NCBI GenBank assembly: GCA_030145845.1
Contig: JAIXHJ010000011.1
Coordinates: 62,001-126,000 of the forward strand
Source of the DNA: Pseudomonadota bacterium
Lineage (GTDB): Bacteria; Pseudomonadota; Gammaproteobacteria; Pseudomonadales; Oceanobacteraceae
Length of the DNA: 64,000 nucleotides
Direction: 5' to 3'
Made by a program: the position numbers and the translations under genes
Notes under the pieces: model-generated
The model's input: only the letters and a program-made list of their open reading frames with translations
Database searches by the model: none
Told to the model about the DNA's origin: nothing
In this document: one piece after another, positions 25,686 to 34,015 of the stretch
Layout: each line of letters opens with the position of its first letter
Numbering within the stretch: position 1 is the first letter of the stretch

Positions 25686-28600
25686 TCAGTAGACTTCCCG
25701 CCAGTAAATAATCCGGTCATGGCCGCGGTAAACACCAAAGGTGGCCGTGGCCGACGGTGATTCAAGATCACCATCGCCGTCAAAGTCATCCTGCAGCCAC
25801 AAGGGCACGGTATATTCCACGGTCACGTCACCGGTATCCGGTGTTCCGTCCACCTCAACCGGAGCACGCAGCAATACACCACCGCTGCCCTCACCACTGA
25901 CCAACGTGGCACTGTCACCAATAATTTCGCTTAACGTGGATGATAACGCGGCTGCCAGCGGCGCATTATACTGCCAGCAGCTGTCATCACGGTTCAGTAC
26001 AAAGCGGCTGCCGTCATAATATTCGGTATGCAGATTCATCCCCAGATTCAGGGTTTCCGGGCCATAAGCATTGTCCAGCCATAAGCGGCCATAACGGACC
26101 CCGAACTCCGCCTGCGGTGAAAAAGACAGGCTATTCAACAGATCCACGCCATCACTGTCCGTTGCCGCCGCCATGGTCAGATCGAGATCCGGAGAAAAAG
26201 GCGCCACCAGACTGAGCCGGGTTTTGTCATATTGCAGATAATCCGACTCCAGTGAACTGAAATCATAATTCACCACTCCCGGACTGCTGACCGACAGTGA
26301 CCCGCTATTGAGGTTGCCGGAGACGGCCAGCAAGGCGGTATCGCTACCGGTCGTGCTGCCATCCGTGTCAGGTAACAGCACACTGACAGCGCTGGCCTGC
26401 AGCTTCATAAACCCGGCCGCCGTATAATTCTGCGTGGTCACCCCGGTGCTGTTCACCGCCGTTAACTGAATACGTGGGGCCACCAACCAGTTCATTTCCT
26501 GGCCGCTGTAACTGAAAGCCGTATCCGTACTGCAGAATGCCTCCAACTCTCCGCTGTCGGTGACTGCAGCAACGAAATGGTCGGGAATAAAACGTCCTGT
26601 CGGTTCACTGCTGCCCGGCGCAATATCATAGCCGAGATACTGTGCGGACGGTGTCACCACAAAACGGAACACCCCCACTTCCGACTGGCTTACCGTCACC
26701 GTATTCAGATTATCCTCAGCGGGCAGCTGGTTATAGACAGACGGTGTCACCGTGCCGTTAACGCCCGCTGCCGGACTGACCAGTTCGCTGCTCAGCTGTA
26801 AACCACTGAGCGCAAAATCCGGCGTCGGGGTATTACCGCTGCAGAAATCCGTATCAGCATCCGCTTCCCAACCCACCGCCTGCACGCTCAGCGGGAATGT
26901 TTGCCCCGCTTTTTTGAATACATCACAACTGCTGTCAGCGGCGGCACATTCGCCCCCGGTCTGCACACAGAAACCTGCCGGAATACTGATGAACTGACCA
27001 TTACCGTCCAGATTTTCCAGAGTCAGTCCGTCGTCGTCACCACTGCCGCGGTAGAGAGCATTCAGCTGCATCAGTCCGGCATCCGCATAATTCAGCGCAA
27101 ATGTGGCTTCGCCCTCACTGTTAAAATCCAGGCTGACCGTCTGAGCAGCGCTTGCACTGCTGCCGGCATCCGTACCATTCACGCTAACCGGCCAGCTGAC
27201 GATCCGGCTGCTGCTGTCCGGGTCAATATAGGTTGACCAGAAACTGATATCGCGGCTGACACCGGCAAATGCCGGTACACAGGCTGTACCCGTGTCGGAT
27301 TTTTTTACCGCTTTCAGTACCGCGCTGTCTGTCCCCCGGGAAGCCGTAATATCCGGAATATCCACCACAAAACCGGCGTCGGCAAACGTCAGGCTGCAAT
27401 CACTGCTCAGCGCGCCACCATCAATGGAACACAGATTGGTGGTATAGGCTTGCTGCAATGGCTGCGATGCGCTGACCGCAAGATCCACACTGCCGGCCGT
27501 GGTGTGCCACAGACTGACGGTACCGGAACCACCGGAAATCACCTGGGTATCGCCCCCTTCCCAGCCGGAAGGTGACAGGGTTAAGCTGACATCGTCGGTA
27601 TACAACTCAGAACAGCTTTCGTTGGCGCAGGCTTTTACCAGTACGTCCTGTGGTGAGCAGGTCAGGGCGGCACTGGCGTAATAAAATTCAAAGTGATGCA
27701 CCACCGCGCCAATCGGATTGATGGTTCTGGCGCAGACCTCAAGATCATCAATGGCGTGGTTGTTATAGGACGCACCAGTTGAGCCGGTCAGTGACAACAG
27801 CAGATTTTCCGGAATATCCGTCTGCCCGGATGCTGCCATAATATCCACCGCATTAATCAGTGTGGTAAAACCGCTGCCCGTATCACGTTCAACCGTCAGA
27901 TAGGCAGCACTGCCACTGCGGGCATCAATGGTAATACGGTAACGGTAGCCCGGCCTCGCCTGGTTATTACTGCGATAATCAATTTCCGGGTTAAGATTAA
28001 ATGCCCCGGTAATATACCGGTAACCATCCTGACCGCGACCGGAACCACGTACCGTTACACTGTTCTCACGGAATCCTGGTCCACCGAGCCGCCCTTCCGT
28101 CGGATTGGAAAAATTGCCATATTCATCCAGAGCGATACCAATCCAGCCACCGGCAAAGCCATCATCTCCGTTATCCCGCTGCGCATAGCCCAGTGAACCA
28201 CCAAAACTCCCGGCCTGCGGCGTAATGGTCGCATCGGAAAAAACCAGCGTAATACCATCCGCGCCGGTGCGGGCTGACGACCAGGCATAATGATCAAACT
28301 CCACCTGAATAAGATTGCCATCGGCCGGAAATAATCGCTGCAGTGTTGCCGCCGTCGACTGATACGTCACCGCCTGTGTCAGCAGCAGACGCCGGTTATC
28401 CGTGGATGGGGTAAAGGAGCCACTGAGGCGGGTCGCAATCCAGTCGTCCCCCAGTGCATTGCGGTCAAAGGTATCAGTCAGGCAGGTCAGCGGCTGATTG
28501 CCACTGCAGGCTTCCTCCGGCGTCGATCCCGGCGTACAGGTACCGATCACAGTACTGGTACCATTCACAAACACCGTGGTGTAATCCGGCGTCGTCAGGT

Positions 28601-29456
28601 CACCATACACCAGTGTATCGTTCAGTATGATCTCGCCCCATTGCGACTCAACCGTAACAGGGTCCGAGGGTGTGCCCACCGTGCTGTCGGAGAAGGTGAC
28701 CTCTCCGGCATTGACCGAGCCTGATATCATCACCACGTTATCAAATGTTGCCGGATTACCCCCGGCATAAAAATCGCCCTGAATCGTGCCGTTGCTGATA
28801 TCCAGTGAATTACTGCCGGAATAGGCACCGCCCAGCAGATCAGTACCGTCTGCCGTAATGGTGCAGCAGTTGCTGGTCACCAGCCCATCAATCTGCCCGC
28901 CGTTAAGTACGATGCTGCCATTGGTCGCGGTAATCGTACCGGCAACATCCGTATCCGTCAGACTGACACCATTACCGGCGCTGATATCGCCGCTGACTGA
29001 GCCACCATTCGTGGTGACTATTGAATTGGTGGTGATACTGCCATTGACCGTGGTCGCGGTTAAATTAATCGCACCGGAAGAGGTGATGACATCACCAGTG
29101 ATGGTATTGGTACCGGAAGAAACAATGTTGCCGTAGCCGCTCTGCAGGGTAATGGTTTTACTGCTGTCACCGATAATATTGTTGTTCAGCTCAAAACCAT
29201 TGTTGGCGTAAACAACAATATCATCCAAAGATTCAAACCAGGATGTTGAGACATAAACCTCATCCCCCGCTGCCAGGGTTATCTTACCGGTACAGGTAAA
29301 GGTTGAACCGGAACGACTCCAGCTCCCTCCGTCACAGGGAGGAGGGTTATTTGGTGTAAAAATCCCACCAGAGCCAAAAGAATAAGTAGCTGCCCAGACC
29401 GGAAGTGAAACCCCCAACCAACAAAACGTAATACAGTAATTAACTAAAATCCTCAC
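25686..29456 (-). CDS. mshQ: MSHA biogenesis protein MshQ, with lectin-like domain and DUF6701
   Basis: The 1256-residue exported protein starts at a GTG that overlaps the mshP stop (GTGA). After a signal peptide (CWLGVSLPVWAA) come about 250 residues of short beta repeats rich in Gly, Thr, Asn and Ser (TVNGSITTNSIVTTNGG type), resembling a beta-helix. Residues about 325-575 look like a legume-lectin/concanavalin-type sandwich (VEFDHYAWSSARTGADGITL, GYAQRDNGDDGFAGGWIGIAL). The remainder, about 580-1256, matches the cysteine-rich DUF6701 region typical of MshQ. It is probably the tip or surface adhesin of the pilus. It is the last gene of the operon. Codon use in its first 60 bases is AT-rich. 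Confidence 0.85.
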   Translation of the reverse strand: MRILVNYCITFCWLGVSLPVWAATYSFGSGGIFTPNNPPPCDGGSWSRSGSTFTCTGKITLAAGDEVYVSTSWFESLDDIVVYANNGFELNNNIIGDSSKTITLQSGYGNIVSSGTNTITGDVITSSGAINLTATTVNGSITTNSIVTTNGGSVSGDISAGNGVSLTDTDVAGTITATNGSIVLNGGQIDGLVTSNCCTITADGTDLLGGAYSGSNSLDISNGTIQGDFYAGGNPATFDNVVMISGSVNAGEVTFSDSTVGTPSDPVTVESQWGEIILNDTLVYGDLTTPDYTTVFVNGTSTVIGTCTPGSTPEEACSGNQPLTCLTDTFDRNALGDDWIATRLSGSFTPSTDNRRLLLTQAVTYQSTAATLQRLFPADGNLIQVEFDHYAWSSARTGADGITLVFSDATITPQAGSFGGSLGYAQRDNGDDGFAGGWIGIALDEYGNFSNPTEGRLGGPGFRENSVTVRGSGRGQDGYRYITGAFNLNPEIDYRSNNQARPGYRYRITIDARSGSAAYLTVERDTGSGFTTLINAVDIMAASGQTDIPENLLLSLTGSTGASYNNHAIDDLEVCARTINPIGAVVHHFEFYYASAALTCSPQDVLVKACANESCSELYTDDVSLTLSPSGWEGGDTQVISGGSGTVSLWHTTAGSVDLAVSASQPLQQAYTTNLCSIDGGALSSDCSLTFADAGFVVDIPDITASRGTDSAVLKAVKKSDTGTACVPAFAGVSRDISFWSTYIDPDSSSRIVSWPVSVNGTDAGSSASAAQTVSLDFNSEGEATFALNYADAGLMQLNALYRGSGDDDGLTLENLDGNGQFISIPAGFCVQTGGECAAADSSCDVFKKAGQTFPLSVQAVGWEADADTDFCSGNTPTPDFALSGLQLSSELVSPAAGVNGTVTPSVYNQLPAEDNLNTVTVSQSEVGVFRFVVTPSAQYLGYDIAPGSSEPTGRFIPDHFVAAVTDSGELEAFCSTDTAFSYSGQEMNWLVAPRIQLTAVNSTGVTTQNYTAAGFMKLQASAVSVLLPDTDGSTTGSDTALLAVSGNLNSGSLSVSSPGVVNYDFSSLESDYLQYDKTRLSLVAPFSPDLDLTMAAATDSDGVDLLNSLSFSPQAEFGVRYGRLWLDNAYGPETLNLGMNLHTEYYDGSRFVLNRDDSCWQYNAPLAAALSSTLSEIIGDSATLVSGEGSGGVLLRAPVEVDGTPDTGDVTVEYTVPLWLQDDFDGDGDLESPSATATFGVYRGHDRIIYWREVY

Positions 29457-29866
29457 TGCGCCATCACCTCCAGCGTTCTGACCGCCTGATCTTCACCACT
29501 GCCACAACGCCCCTGACTGGTCAGGGTATAAAAGGTTTCGCCACTGTCAGTGATACTGCGGCAGGCAACAGAAACACTGCAACCATTCAGGCCAGTTACA
29601 GAAAACGTCTGGCTGTAAAAGGGTGAAACGGAACAGCTGCGTGCCGCACTACCGCCCGGAGGTAACAACAGGTTCAGTGCCAGCTGCAACCCCGATTCGG
29701 CGCTGTAAAATGCACGGTGAGACTGTACCTGCAGCGATACTGTGCGTGCGGACGATGACAGTAACGACGACATGGCAGCAATCACCAGCGCCAGTACCGT
29801 AATGACGAAAATAGCCGCCGGCAGACCAAAACCGGCCTGCCGGCGGAGAGGAAATTCATGGCACAT
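29453..29866 (-). CDS. mshP: MSHA minor pilin-like protein MshP
   Basis: The 137-residue protein has a 12-residue leader ending in Gly, then FGLPAAIFVITVLALVIAAM, a pilin-type hydrophobic helix without the usual Glu at position 5. It has four cysteines in the C-terminal part. Lacking Glu5 is usual for the pseudopilin thought to cap the pilus tip. The gene overlaps mshO by 11 bases and mshQ by four. Confidence 0.8.
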   Translation of the reverse strand: MCHEFPLRRQAGFGLPAAIFVITVLALVIAAMSSLLSSSARTVSLQVQSHRAFYSAESGLQLALNLLLPPGGSAARSCSVSPFYSQTFSVTGLNGCSVSVACRSITDSGETFYTLTSQGRCGSGEDQAVRTLEVMAQ

Positions 29867-30647
29867 TATGAATCTGAACCTCCTGCGCGCTGGTCAGCTG
29901 ATCACCATTGGCAGCGGTCAGAATAAAACTGAACGACACCAGGCCATTACGTTTCAATGTCGGCGGAACATAGTCAAACTGCAGCGAGCCTGCGCTCAGT
30001 CCGGCCGCCATGACTTCACGCCCGGCGGCATAATCAGCCGGTAAGGCAGCAGGCAGCTGTGACACCGCATTAATAAAGCCATAACCGCTATAGCGGTACA
30101 GCCAGGTCCCGTCCTGACAAAAGGTCTGTGGTGCGCCACTGATATACAGGCGTTGTTCCGGTGACGCCGAAGGAAAGCGATGAGGCTGCGGCAGATTAAC
30201 CGTCACCAGTGCACTACCCGCTGGCAGAATCGCTGTGGTTGTGGTCAGCGGCCCGGTCGTGCCCGGGTTATACAGATTGCCATGAATCGGATAAACCGAT
30301 ACATAACCGCTGTAATTGTCGCTGTCAGAAACCGGTATGGCAGTCAGCGAAGAAACCGCCTGACCCGTATCCAGTCCACGATAGACCGTGGCCGCCACGA
30401 CCGGCATAAACTCAATACAGGCACCGTCAGAGGTGGTACGGATACTGCCCGGCAAGGCCTGACGCAGCTGACGTGAAATCTGTTCATTAATAACAGCCGC
30501 CGTCGCTGCCAGTTGCTGCCTCGCTCCGGTATCAATCAGGGCCTGGCCACTGCCGGCAATAAACTGCACAGAAATCACCGCCACAATGCCGCCCACCATC
30601 ATGGTGATCAGTAATTCAATCAGGGTAAAAGCAGACTGTTTCTGCAT
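29856..30647 (-). CDS. mshO: MSHA minor pilin MshO
   Basis: The 263-residue protein has a short leader MQKQSA followed by FTLIELLITMMVGGIVAVIS. It is the class III signal cleaved by prepilin peptidase, here with Ala instead of Gly at -1. The globular part has two cysteines. The start overlaps the mshD stop by one base (TGATG). Minor pilins of this group prime assembly and sit at the tip. The order mshD-O-P-Q matches the Vibrio locus. Confidence 0.85.
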   Translation of the reverse strand: MQKQSAFTLIELLITMMVGGIVAVISVQFIAGSGQALIDTGARQQLAATAAVINEQISRQLRQALPGSIRTTSDGACIEFMPVVAATVYRGLDTGQAVSSLTAIPVSDSDNYSGYVSVYPIHGNLYNPGTTGPLTTTTAILPAGSALVTVNLPQPHRFPSASPEQRLYISGAPQTFCQDGTWLYRYSGYGFINAVSQLPAALPADYAAGREVMAAGLSAGSLQFDYVPPTLKRNGLVSFSFILTAANGDQLTSAQEVQIHNVP

Positions 30648-31141
30648 CAGAAATTTCCCCGGTAGGCAGTAAAACGGCTGACACTGCCATCCACCGCGGT
30701 TATCGTCAGATCAATGCGTTTGGCACCGGCGGTATTAACCCCCACCGAGTTATCACAGCTGACACGGACCGTCACACGATAACCGTTATACACAGAGGCC
30801 AGCTCCTGATTGATCAGCGCCGGGGGTTCATTACTGATGGCGTTATAGTCGTCCACATCGTCATAAGCTGAACGGCTTTCGCCGTCGTCGGTAATGCGGC
30901 AGCCAGTATAGGGAGGCACGCCACCATTACCGGTTTGCTCATCAAAGCGGGCGGCAAGAATTTCATCCAGATATAACTGTGCCAGATCCAGGGTACGGCT
31001 CTGAATCAGCGCCTCTGAACTGCGTCCGGCAAGCACAGAAAACGCTTTCAGGCTGGCCACCGCCGCCAGGCTGATGAGCAGAATAACGATAATCAGCTCA
31101 ACCAGCGTAAAACCTTTTCTGTTACGGAAATACAGCGTCAT
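30647..31141 (-). CDS. mshD: MSHA minor pilin MshD
   Basis: The 164-residue protein has a ten-residue leader ending in Gly, then FTLVELIIVILLISLAAVAS with Glu5. The body holds CRITDDGESRSAYDDVDDYN, a conserved acidic loop found in MshD and related minor pilins. It is part of the tip complex. A 53-base gap separates it from mshC upstream. Confidence 0.85.
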   Translation of the reverse strand: MTLYFRNRKGFTLVELIIVILLISLAAVASLKAFSVLAGRSSEALIQSRTLDLAQLYLDEILAARFDEQTGNGGVPPYTGCRITDDGESRSAYDDVDDYNAISNEPPALINQELASVYNGYRVTVRVSCDNSVGVNTAGAKRIDLTITAVDGSVSRFTAYRGNF

Positions 31142-31194
31142 AAACCATCCTGCCGGTTATTCTTCAGGCAGACAGAAAAGCCGGCCAGTATTAA

Positions 31195-31662
31195 TTATGG
31201 CTGACAATCGCCGGCATGCGAAAATCCCGTCGAGGTAATACAGAATGCGCCGGATTCAGCACCACTGATGCGCCACTGATAATTGTTTCCCGTCGCGGCG
31301 TCAGCGGCATAATTGATGCTGCTGCTCTGACCATCCGCCAGTTGAGTGCCATTCAGCGACAGTGACAGACCATGACGGTCAATATTATCGGAGACCAGGG
31401 TATTACTGCCCTGCAGCAGGGACAGTTGCCAGCGGGAAGACGTCTGCACCAGCGTCAGAGAGACAGTGGCGGAATCGCCACTGTTGGCCAGCGCGCGTTT
31501 CTGCGCCAGCAGAGAAAAAGCAATCATCTGATCACGCGCAGCCAGCGCAGAGAAGGTGTCCGGCCGCGCAAACAGAGACATAGCAACCGCGCTCAGAATC
31601 CCCAACAGAACGATAACCAGTATCAGTTCTGTCAGGGTAAAGCCGGACTGCCGGTTCCGCAT
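31195..31662 (-). CDS. mshC: MSHA minor pilin MshC
   Basis: The 155-residue protein has a seven-residue leader (MRNRQSG) and FTLTELILVIVLLGILSAVA, with Glu5. Two cysteines near the C-terminus (CITSTGFSHAGDC) would make the usual disulfide loop. It follows mshA by ten bases. It is a minor subunit required for pilus assembly. Confidence 0.85.
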   Translation of the reverse strand: MRNRQSGFTLTELILVIVLLGILSAVAMSLFARPDTFSALAARDQMIAFSLLAQKRALANSGDSATVSLTLVQTSSRWQLSLLQGSNTLVSDNIDRHGLSLSLNGTQLADGQSSSINYAADAATGNNYQWRISGAESGAFCITSTGFSHAGDCQP

Positions 31663-31672
31663 TATTTAAGGG

Positions 31673-32158
31673 TCAGCAATCAGTATCTACAACAGTAATG
31701 ACCGGAGCACTATCTGCAGCTGGCGCGGTATAGGTAACCTGGCACTGTGTGGCTGTTGAAGCTCCCGGAACCTGAACAACGACAGAATCTCCAGCAGCAC
31801 TGCCCGCATCAGTCGCTACCACAGTATATTCAGTGGAAGAGATTTGTGCAGCGTACAAAATACCATCCGTTGATACGCCTAAGGCCTGAGGGTAGCCATT
31901 AACCATCGCAACATCATTTTTACCTTCGAGTTCTACAGTGGCAGCATTATTTCCATCAGCCAGCCATTTTGCGTGCGCAATATTCGCTGCAGAACGAATG
32001 GCACCTGCTGCCGCCTGTACAGAAGATGTACGTGCTTCTCCCCCCAGATCTGCAAAGCGCGGCAGCGCAAAGGCCGACAGCACGCCAAGAATCACGATCA
32101 CCATGATCAGCTCGATCAGGGTAAAACCAGCCTGTTGATTAATTGTGTTGTATTTCAT
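31673..32158 (-). CDS. mshA: Major MSHA pilin subunit MshA
   Basis: The 161-residue prepilin has an 11-residue leader MKYNTINQQAG and the mature start FTLIELIMVIVILGVLSAFA (Glu5 present). The mature protein is about 150 residues, with the C-terminal disulfide loop formed by cysteines near residues 137 and 161. Its position right after the F-like gene and before mshC is that of the main fibre subunit. GGAGTC precedes ATG 32158. The composition is more Ala/Val/Ser-rich than the minor pilins. Confidence 0.9.
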   Translation of the reverse strand: MKYNTINQQAGFTLIELIMVIVILGVLSAFALPRFADLGGEARTSSVQAAAGAIRSAANIAHAKWLADGNNAATVELEGKNDVAMVNGYPQALGVSTDGILYAAQISSTEYTVVATDAGSAAGDSVVVQVPGASTATQCQVTYTAPAADSAPVITVVDTDC

Positions 32159-32176
32159 CGTTCCGACTCCTGCTTG

Positions 32177-32710
32177 CTATCGGATGGTTAAGGTTACACG
32201 CCCATCAGTGGCGCTGTAGTCAATAAAAGCTTCACCGTTCAACCGCCGGTGCGGATCTGTAAAAACAAAACGGCAGCGGCCTTCATAAGTGGCAGCACGG
32301 TAACTGCCGTTTTCCTGGTTAACCGCGGTCAGCAGCAACGCACGCCACAGACGTTCACAACGCTCCGCTGAATGAATCTCAGCCCGGATGTCTGCTTCCC
32401 CACCCGGCTGCTGTACATCCACCGGCCAGCCCTGTGCTGATACCACCACATTGCCGGCCGCAAATTTTTTCAGTACCTGTGCCTGCTGCCGATCGCCGGT
32501 CGCGAACCACTGTTCATGGGCCTGCAATACCGAAGTCCGCAATGACATCGACGTTGCCTGAATCTGTATCCGCTGAGCATCGGCCAGCAAACGCTGAAAG
32601 GCCGTCAGCACAGCAATCACCAGCACCGTCAACAGCAACAGACCGGCCACCACCCGCAAGGCGGTATAACCACGGCAGTGAGACAGAACGACATCTCTAT
32701 CAGCAACCAT
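32177..32710 (-). CDS. MshF-like membrane-anchored protein
   Basis: The 177-residue protein lies between mshG and mshA, where Vibrio has mshF and mshB. The N-terminus has a pilin-like helix (YTALRVVAGLLLLTVLVIAV) but the leader is degenerate: Gly-Tyr instead of Gly-Phe and no Glu at position 5, so it may not be processed as a pilin. The rest is soluble, with a pair of cysteines at about 119 and 146. This fits MshF better than MshB. No good ribosome-binding site is visible before ATG 32710. Confidence 0.6.
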   Translation of the reverse strand: MVADRDVVLSHCRGYTALRVVAGLLLLTVLVIAVLTAFQRLLADAQRIQIQATSMSLRTSVLQAHEQWFATGDRQQAQVLKKFAAGNVVVSAQGWPVDVQQPGGEADIRAEIHSAERCERLWRALLLTAVNQENGSYRAATYEGRCRFVFTDPHRRLNGEAFIDYSATDGRVTLTIR

Positions 32711-32717
32711 AGTTCAG

Positions 32718-32760
32718 CCGTTTTGTTTTTCCTGAAAAATTACGAAATAAAACAAAACGG
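32718..32760 (-). repeat. Perfect 12-base inverted repeat between mshG and the mshF-like gene
   Basis: CCGTTTTGTTTT (32718-32729) and AAAACAAAACGG (32749-32760) are perfect complements, 19 bases apart. In the transcript they would form a hairpin in the 72-base gap just before the pilin genes. No T-tract follows. It could protect or expose the mRNA end so that pilin genes are expressed more than the assembly genes. Confidence 0.7.
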
Positions 32761-32782
32761 AAACCGCCTTTGATGACATGTA

Positions 32783-34015
32783 TCACTTTCCTCCCGTCGC
32801 CACGGAACCGAGATCCCACACCGGCAGAAAAACCCCCAGCGCCAGAATCAGTACCAGTACGCCCATAAAGGTCAGCAGAATCGGTTCGACGGCATCAGCC
32901 ACCTGCTTCAGCTCGTAATCAATTTCCTGTTCATAAAAATCGGCCACCTCGTTCAGCAGCTGGTCGATGGCGCCGGTCTCTTCACCAACGGACATCATCT
33001 GCAGAACCAGAGGGGTAAACAGTCCGGTTGCCGCCGCGGTATTGGTCAGCCGGTCACCGCGCTCAACCCCCGATTGCATACGCCGGATGGCAGCACCGAT
33101 ATAACGGTTACCAACACTGTCGGCAACAATATTCAGGCTCTGCAGAATGGGTACGCCGGCTGCAATCATCATTGCCAGCGCACGGGAAAAACGCCCCAGG
33201 GCAATGCGTTCGAAAATACTGCCGATCACAGGAATATGCAGACGTTTTTTATCCCACCACAGCGCACCTTCCTCACTGCGAAGATAAAACCGGCCGCCGA
33301 TAAAACCGATAACCAGCAGAATAAACAGCAGGTGACCGTAATGCTGCACAAAGGATGAAGCCGCGATCAGTATGCGCGTTGCCAGTGGCAGCTCTGCCCC
33401 CAGTTTTTCGAACACGCCGCTGAACGCCGGAATCACAAATACCGTAATCACGATCATGGCAATAATAATGGCGGTCACCACCATCAGCGGATAACGCAGG
33501 GCTGCTTTCATACGTTTACGGGTTTCGCGTTCCATCTCCAGGTGATCAATTAATTTCAGCAGCGCAGCATCCAGACGACCCGTGCTCTCGCCCACCTGCA
33601 GCAGACTGATATAAATCGGTGAAAATATATGTGGATGACGACGGAATGCCGATGACAGATCAGAGCCCGATACCAGTGAGTGCGATATATCAGACAGACA
33701 TGCCCCCAGTGGGGCCGATGAAGCCGAGTCTGCCAGACCGTTAATCGCGCGCAGAATCGGAATACCGGCTTTCGTGAGTGCATACAGCTGACGGGTAAAC
33801 AGAATCAGCTCATCGGCCTTCACTTTTTCACCGGCGATACGTTGCCACAGACCAGCAGATGAAGACTGTGTTTCAGCAACCCCTTCTTCCAGCCCCAATA
33901 CCGTAACCTGCTGCTGACGCAGCTGCTCCAGCGCAGACTGCTGACTGCCGGCCGTCAGTTTGCCCGTTACCGGCTGACCAGCGACATTACGGCCACGGTA
34001 ATTGAATTCGGCCAT
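32783..34015 (-). CDS. mshG: MSHA platform protein MshG (PilC/GspF family)
   Basis: The 410-residue inner-membrane protein has two GspF domains in tandem (about 70-190 and 270-395), each with a membrane helix such as YPLMVVTAIIIAMIVITVFVIP and VEPILLTFMGVLVLILALGV. It anchors the motor ATPase and passes pilins into the growing fibre. The start overlaps the mshE stop by one base. Confidence 0.9.
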   Translation of the reverse strand: MAEFNYRGRNVAGQPVTGKLTAGSQQSALEQLRQQQVTVLGLEEGVAETQSSSAGLWQRIAGEKVKADELILFTRQLYALTKAGIPILRAINGLADSASSAPLGACLSDISHSLVSGSDLSSAFRRHPHIFSPIYISLLQVGESTGRLDAALLKLIDHLEMERETRKRMKAALRYPLMVVTAIIIAMIVITVFVIPAFSGVFEKLGAELPLATRILIAASSFVQHYGHLLFILLVIGFIGGRFYLRSEEGALWWDKKRLHIPVIGSIFERIALGRFSRALAMMIAAGVPILQSLNIVADSVGNRYIGAAIRRMQSGVERGDRLTNTAAATGLFTPLVLQMMSVGEETGAIDQLLNEVADFYEQEIDYELKQVADAVEPILLTFMGVLVLILALGVFLPVWDLGSVATGGK

